Program-made: the position numbers and the translations under genes | Notes under the pieces: model-generated | What the model saw: the letters and a program-made list of their open reading frames with translations, nothing else | The model's database searches: none | Told to the model about the DNA's origin: nothing | Assembly: GCA_014730055.1 (NCBI GenBank) | Contig: WJIV01000204.1 | Span: 1-26,347 of the forward strand | Reading direction: 5' to 3' | Origin: Candidatus Bathyarchaeota archaeon | GTDB lineage: Archaea; Thermoproteota; Bathyarchaeia; TCS64 | Length of the DNA stretch: 26,347 nt | Shown: one piece after another, positions 22,909-26,347 of the stretch | How positions within the stretch are numbered: the stretch's first letter is position 1 | How the letters are laid out: the number at the start of each line of letters is the position of its first letter

Positions 22909-23928
22909 TCAGTCTATCTCGTCCAGTACACGAAACAACTCATCTTGTTCAACGCTTATAGCAGGTATCTCAATTCCTTCAGAAGTAACTATAACAGATT
23001 TCTCTTCAGTTATCTCTCCTATTACAGATGCTCTTACCCCTTCCTGGAGGATAGCATCCAGAATTTTATCTACGGATTCGCGACGAACCACAATTAAGAG
23101 ACTGCCTGAACTGAGAAGCTTAAGAGGATCGACTCTCAATGCATCGCAGATAATACGGGTCTCATCTGCAAGAAGAAAATTCTTCTCATATACCCTGAAG
23201 CCTTTTCCAGAAGCTTCGGCTATCTCGATCAGACCATTGAGCACTCCACCCTCTGTTGGGGTATGAATAGAAGTCACGCCACCTATCTTTGAGGCTGTGA
23301 TCGATTCCTTCAAAGTGCTGATATTGTTGAGAAACAATTTTGCTCTAATTAAGACATCAGGATCCATTCTATCAATCAGTTTATGCTCCAAGTCGTTTGC
23401 TAGTATTCCTGTTCCCTCTATGCCGAGACCCTTAGTCAAGATTATTTTATCGCCTGGTTCAGCTCCACTTGTTGTGATAAATCTATCCTTAGGCACCTCA
23501 CCTAGCATAAAACCCGCTATTATTGGTCTCTGAAGGTCTGGCGCTACCTCTGTGTGACCCCCGACTACGCAAACACCTATTTCAGTGCAGGCCTCATGCT
23601 GGTCTTTCATTATAGATTCCAAAAGCTCTTCACTGGATCCTTCTGGTAGGAATACAATACTCATATACCATAAGGGCCTTGCACCTCGAGCGGCGACATC
23701 GTTGGCGTTGATGTGTACCGCCAGCCATCCTATTCTATTCTCGGCACCAGTAATTGGGTTAGCTTTGGCGATCAACACTCTATCTCCCATATCAATTAAC
23801 GCGGCGTCCTCTCCAACTTTGGGCCCCATTATAAGTCTGTTTGAAGGAGTCCCTAGACAGGTGAAGACAAGCCTCTCCAATAGGTCCTTAGATACTTTTC
23901 CGGTTGGTAATATGGAGGATTTTGACAT
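22909..23928 (-). CDS. HypE-like AIR synthase-related protein without the C-terminal Cys
   Basis: A 339-residue PurM/HypE-like ATP-binding protein. Motifs include GPKVGEDAALIDMGDRVLIA, HINANDVAARGARPLW, GGHTEVAPDL, GDKIILTKGLGIEGTGILA, and TSIHTPTEGGVLNGLIEIA, matching the HypE/AIR synthase blocks. Unlike HypE at 16189-17211 it ends RVLDEID and lacks the PRxC tail needed for carbamoyl transfer. This subgroup is widespread in archaea and annotated as HypE-related, but its reaction is not known. It begins a leftward run with orc1/cdc6, separated by 47 bases, and lies 38 bases downstream of the methyltransferase gene. Confidence 0.85.
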   Translation of the reverse strand: MSKSSILPTGKVSKDLLERLVFTCLGTPSNRLIMGPKVGEDAALIDMGDRVLIAKANPITGAENRIGWLAVHINANDVAARGARPLWYMSIVFLPEGSSEELLESIMKDQHEACTEIGVCVVGGHTEVAPDLQRPIIAGFMLGEVPKDRFITTSGAEPGDKIILTKGLGIEGTGILANDLEHKLIDRMDPDVLIRAKLFLNNISTLKESITASKIGGVTSIHTPTEGGVLNGLIEIAEASGKGFRVYEKNFLLADETRIICDALRVDPLKLLSSGSLLIVVRRESVDKILDAILQEGVRASVIGEITEEKSVIVTSEGIEIPAISVEQDELFRVLDEID

Positions 23929-23966
23929 TTCCTGTTAGTATGAGTCTTGGTTAGTCATTAGTTTTT

Positions 23967-24803
23967 TCAGGGTTTACGAGCAGTAACCCCCATTATCTCC
24001 TTCTGATAATTCAAATCCCTGAATCCTGCTTTAGTGAGCCTCTCAGATACACCCTTCTGCACATTTACGCCTCTGTACCTTGAGCGGGGTTCTCCTGTAT
24101 AATGAAAAAGTGCCCCATTATGCTTCAACAAGCGGAATAATTTCTTGTAGAAAACAAGTCCATAGAGGTGACCAGCATGACTATGCCTTGGAGGGTCATG
24201 GATTATTGAATCAAAGAACTCTTTGGGTAATATATCGGCAATTTGATAACTGTCGCCTATAATAGAGAAGATGTTATTACTACTATAGAGTTCCCTAGAC
24301 CAAGGATTTATGAGAGCTATTCTGTGAACAGAGGGTTCTAATTCAACTGTAATTACGCTATCAGCCCCAGCTCTCGAGGCTTCGATAGAAGTGTATCCCA
24401 GACCAGTGCAAGTGTCCAGAACAAGACCACCTTCTATTCCTAGGATTGAAATTTTTTCCTCTGAATCCTTATCCGGTGTAGTATCCTTTGTACGGTGCAT
24501 TCTAATACCATCTATCTCAATGGTTGGAGCTCCTTCTGTTGGGAGCAGCTTGTAATAACGCCTATCAGCAATAGCTACCTGAAACACCGAATTGTCCCTG
24601 ATAAAAAAGGCAGCTTCTTCATTTTCCGCTATCTTATCAAGATCAGAAAATTCTATAATTTCTCCCCCGGATAACGATACTCCAGAATTTATCCAGTTTA
24701 TCCTTGTCTCACTTAACCCCAAGTCTAGAGAAATTGTTTTTTTTCCATCTAAGATTTCCTTAGCTGTCTTTGCTGTCAATATAGGCGGAGTATCTTGCTT
24801 CAT
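23967..24803 (-). CDS. COG2521-type archaeal SAM-dependent methyltransferase
   Basis: A 278-residue class I methyltransferase. Motif I is LDTCTGLGYTSIEASRAGAD (129-148) with the acidic residue of motif II in VELEP (154). A HDPPRHSHAGHLYG block near 200-213 takes the place of the catalytic motif IV, and FHYTGEPRSRYRG lies near the C-terminus. The family is described as predicted archaeal methyltransferases; the DPP motif suggests a nitrogen or amide target as in RNA or protein methylases, but the substrate is unknown. TGATGG lies five bases before ATG 24803. The region before the gene contains an unusual set of inverted repeats. Confidence 0.85.
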   Translation of the reverse strand: MKQDTPPILTAKTAKEILDGKKTISLDLGLSETRINWINSGVSLSGGEIIEFSDLDKIAENEEAAFFIRDNSVFQVAIADRRYYKLLPTEGAPTIEIDGIRMHRTKDTTPDKDSEEKISILGIEGGLVLDTCTGLGYTSIEASRAGADSVITVELEPSVHRIALINPWSRELYSSNNIFSIIGDSYQIADILPKEFFDSIIHDPPRHSHAGHLYGLVFYKKLFRLLKHNGALFHYTGEPRSRYRGVNVQKGVSERLTKAGFRDLNYQKEIMGVTARKP

Positions 24804-24837
24804 TTTCCATCAAATAATTATTTTTTAGCCCTTTTCA

Positions 24838-24883
24838 GTATATTTGTGAATCTAGTATCTTGAATATACATTCACAGATACTA
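24838..24883. repeat. Interleaved 7-base inverted repeats
   Basis: Three 7-base segments GTATATT (24838-24844), TGTGAAT (24845-24851) and TAGTATC (24853-24859) are followed, after TTG, by AATATAC (24863-24869), ATTCACA (24870-24876) and GATACTA (24877-24883). Each is the exact reverse complement of its counterpart, in the same order. As a hairpin, TGTGAAT/ATTCACA plus an inner GTAT/ATAC pair forms the best stem. It sits 35-80 bases upstream of the methyltransferase start. Confidence 0.6.
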
Positions 24884-25029
24884 TGTCATATTACATTTAT
24901 GACCTTAATCAAAAATATAACTCTAGAAGAACATTTTTGTCAGATCTAATTTTTTTTGTTTAAAAATATGCATTTAATATAGATATTATTAACATATAAT
25001 AATCAACTAAAGGGATGAATCTCGGAATC

Positions 25030-25038
25030 CTTATATTT
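25030..25038 (+). promoter_or_regulatory. TATA box of the 89-residue unknown gene
   Basis: CTTATATTT is centred about 30 bases before ATG 25065. It favours that start as leaderless or nearly so over the in-frame TTG at 25047. Confidence 0.45.
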
Positions 25039-25064
25039 CTCGCTACTTGGTTCAACCTACAAAA

Positions 25065-25334
25065 ATGGAATCTGATGAAAAACAAAATGGCTTCAAAGGC
25101 ATTATGAAGGACATCGTTGATCAGGTCCTCCCACCCAATGAGGTCGAGTTAGAGACCATAAAAGAGGAAATATGGCAGGACCTCTCAGCCCTGTACTACA
25201 AGTATGAGGATGACGAACAGAAGAGAGCCTTCAGAGAAGTCATGCATGATATATGTGATAAAATAAGCGAAGGCAAATGGGACTCAGTATATCGTAAACT
25301 ATACAGGACTGAGCAGAAAGAAAAAGCCTTCTAA
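25065..25334 (+). CDS. Small acidic helical protein of unknown function
   Basis: An 89-residue protein from ATG 25065 (95 residues if the TTG at 25047 were used). It is charged and helical throughout: KDIVDQVLPP, ELETIKEEIWQDLSALYYKY, KRAFREVMHDICDKISEGKW, SVYRKLYRTEQKEK. One Cys only, no metal or nucleotide motif. Its own TATA box and the terminator after it suggest a single-gene unit. I do not recognise the family. Confidence 0.6.
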   Translation: MESDEKQNGFKGIMKDIVDQVLPPNEVELETIKEEIWQDLSALYYKYEDDEQKRAFREVMHDICDKISEGKWDSVYRKLYRTEQKEKAF

Positions 25335-25347
25335 CCAGAAAAAGTGA

Positions 25348-25354
25348 TTTTTTT
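25348..25354 (+). terminator. T-tract terminator between convergent small genes
   Basis: A run of seven T follows the stop at 25334 by 13 bases and precedes the end of the opposing gene. Confidence 0.45.
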
Positions 25355-25361
25355 GTAAATG

Positions 25362-25688
25362 CTAGATATACTGCTCTCCCCAAGGAGGAATATAGAACTC
25401 AAAGTATAGCATCTTCCCATAAGATGTGTCCTCGTATCCCGCTACTGAGTTATTCAACAAGCTTGCTTTAGTTACTACTCTCAACACCTGTTCTTGATCA
25501 GCGTCCTTTACCTCTCCAACCAGGATCTTTAATATATTTCCATCTAATCGTATACCTTTGATGACTATCAGGCTATCTAGCCTCTCGATAAAATCTGCAA
25601 TATATTCACCCTCAAAGGTATGACTTGCCCCAACTCCCCTAATTCTTTCTAAAATTTTCTTAATTTCCTCATTCAACTTGGTCCACAA
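25362..25688 (-). CDS. Small protein of unknown function downstream of hydrogenase
   Basis: A 108-residue protein, apparently alpha/beta. An N-terminal helix (EEIKKILERIRGVG) is followed by alternating strands (SLIVIKGIRLDGNILKILVG) and a second helix (EQVLRVVTKASLL), ending in an aromatic-rich tail (LYFEFYIPPWGEQYI). No Cys and no hydrogenase-protease motif are present, so it is not the usual maturation peptidase. The TTG start at 25688 is the longest option and lacks a clear Shine-Dalgarno sequence; the next TTG, four codons in, is possible. It lies 62 bases after the hydrogenase gene on the same strand and may be co-transcribed with it. Family not recognised. Confidence 0.6.
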   Translation of the reverse strand: MWTKLNEEIKKILERIRGVGASHTFEGEYIADFIERLDSLIVIKGIRLDGNILKILVGEVKDADQEQVLRVVTKASLLNNSVAGYEDTSYGKMLYFEFYIPPWGEQYI

Positions 25689-25750
25689 ATGAGAACAATG
25701 GAAGACTATAATCTTTACGGGTTTTGAAAAAAGGTTTGAATAAAGTATCC

Positions 25751-26347
25751 TTATTTTACATGTGTAAGGTGTACACTACATGATATGCAAGGATCATAAG
25801 CTCTTACCATTAACTCTAAAGAGCTTTTAATCTCATCTTCATTTGAGTCGATCAGATTTTTTGCGATTATCTTGATATCCTTCTCTATGTTAGCGGCGTT
25901 CTGTGCGGTTGGTGTAATTATATTTGCCTTTGATATTTCGCCTGTTTCGTTGAAGGTATAATCATGGTATAGAATGCCCCTAGGTGCCTCGACGGCATTT
26001 ATTCCTCTGTTCTTCTTAATCTCAATGTCAACTATACCCTCATTTTCAAGTCCATCTGATAAGAGCACATCTATATCCTGAACACTTCTATCAATACAGT
26101 GAACAAGCTCTATTGCTTGAGCTAGGTTATTACTTATAGTATTATCAGCGGGCAATAATTCTTCAGTCTCTTGATAAAGCTCCCTAGATACACCCTCAAG
26201 CTTATCTCCATTGATTTTAACTCTAGGTAGTGACCCTACCATGAATGGTTTACCCTCAAAGAGAGAGTGCTTGGCATAAGAGTGCTTTACCACCGTCTCA
26301 TTGGTAATTTTCTGGTACTCATCCTGATGAAATCTTTCCCCCTGCGA
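25751..26347 (-). CDS. [NiFe]-hydrogenase large subunit, C-terminal part, group 3b-like
   Basis: The frame is open to the window edge, so the N-terminal half, including the first pair of Ni-binding Cys, lies outside; the visible part is 198 residues. It has PFMVGSLPRVKING, then EAPRGILYHDY, then ANIITPTAQNAANIEKDI, and ends RAYDPCISCSVHLTHVK. DPCxxC is the L2 motif that binds Ni and Fe, and the final His marks the cleavage site after which a short tail (LTHVK) is removed by a maturation protease. The TPTAQN and DPCISCSVH forms match my knowledge of group 3b NAD(P)-linked sulfhydrogenases better than groups 3c or 3d. It would work with HypE at 16189-17211. Confidence 0.93.
   Translation of the reverse strand, partial: SQGERFHQDEYQKITNETVVKHSYAKHSLFEGKPFMVGSLPRVKINGDKLEGVSRELYQETEELLPADNTISNNLAQAIELVHCIDRSVQDIDVLLSDGLENEGIVDIEIKKNRGINAVEAPRGILYHDYTFNETGEISKANIITPTAQNAANIEKDIKIIAKNLIDSNEDEIKSSLELMVRAYDPCISCSVHLTHVK

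Larger units (their letters stand above)
24804..25046. other. AT-rich divergent intergenic region
   Basis: About 240 bases between divergent genes, very rich in A and T, with no credible open frame. It holds the interleaved inverted repeats at 24838-24883, an eight-T run near 24949-24957, and several short A/T inverted repeats such as those around 24968-25000. It is the lowest-GC stretch of the window by eye. Confidence 0.5.

Noticed and set aside
25362..25688. Hydrogenase maturation protease
   Set aside because: Too short and lacks the Asp/His metal-binding motifs of the HycI/HybD family.
1..26347. Mobile element, CRISPR array, prophage or defence system
   Set aside because: No transposase, integrase, regularly spaced repeats, phage genes or known defence motifs were seen; the window is mostly core archaeal genes.

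Overview
The window is a stretch of archaeal chromosome. Genes found only in archaea, or shared by archaea and eukaryotes, include TFB, ribosomal protein S8e, SRP19, Gar1, RNase P Rpp30, a DUF54/COG1325 RNA-binding protein, Orc1/Cdc6, DUF373 and a COG2521 methyltransferase. TATA-like boxes lie about 25-35 bases before many starts, several starts look leaderless, and TTG/GTG starts are common. The organism looks anaerobic: it has a 2-oxoacid:ferredoxin oxidoreductase with a divergent ferredoxin, and a [NiFe]-hydrogenase large subunit with HypE. The SMC-ScpA-ScpB operon, the Rpp30-COG1325 pair and the alanine racemase do not fix a phylum from one window. An uncultured TACK, Asgard or related lineage is possible, but this is an inference.

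Left part (1-7.8 kb): the broken tail of a Rieske-domain protein; a Maf nucleotide pyrophosphatase; a ferredoxin facing a two-gene 2-oxoacid:ferredoxin oxidoreductase (fused gamma-alpha subunit plus beta subunit); an amidase; an MFS transporter; an MBL-fold hydrolase; a small unknown protein; and tRNA-Gln(CUG).

Middle (7.8-19.9 kb): TFB, then DUF373 and cis-prenyltransferase (lipid carrier synthesis), then the chromosome-organising operon smc-scpA-scpB, with overlapping genes. This converges on hypE with a 72-base antisense overlap. Next come a YbjQ/UPF0145 protein, an RNP cluster (S8e, SRP19, Gar1) and a bacterial-type alanine racemase that abuts gar1 with no gap.

Right part (19.9-26.3 kb): tRNA-Arg(UCG); a COG1325-Rpp30 operon with a long leader; a leftward run of a HypE-like protein, orc1/cdc6 and a small winged-helix regulator overlapping cdc6; a COG2521 methyltransferase; an AT-rich intergenic region with an unusual set of interleaved inverted repeats; two small unknown proteins; and the 3' end of a group 3b-like [NiFe]-hydrogenase large subunit that runs off the edge.

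I see no CRISPR array, insertion sequence, prophage or obvious defence system. The most interesting points are the interleaved repeats at 24838-24883, the dyad plus G-run directly before orc1/cdc6, the cdc6-linked winged-helix gene, the archaeal alanine racemase, the two HypE forms, and the long leader before the Rpp30 operon.
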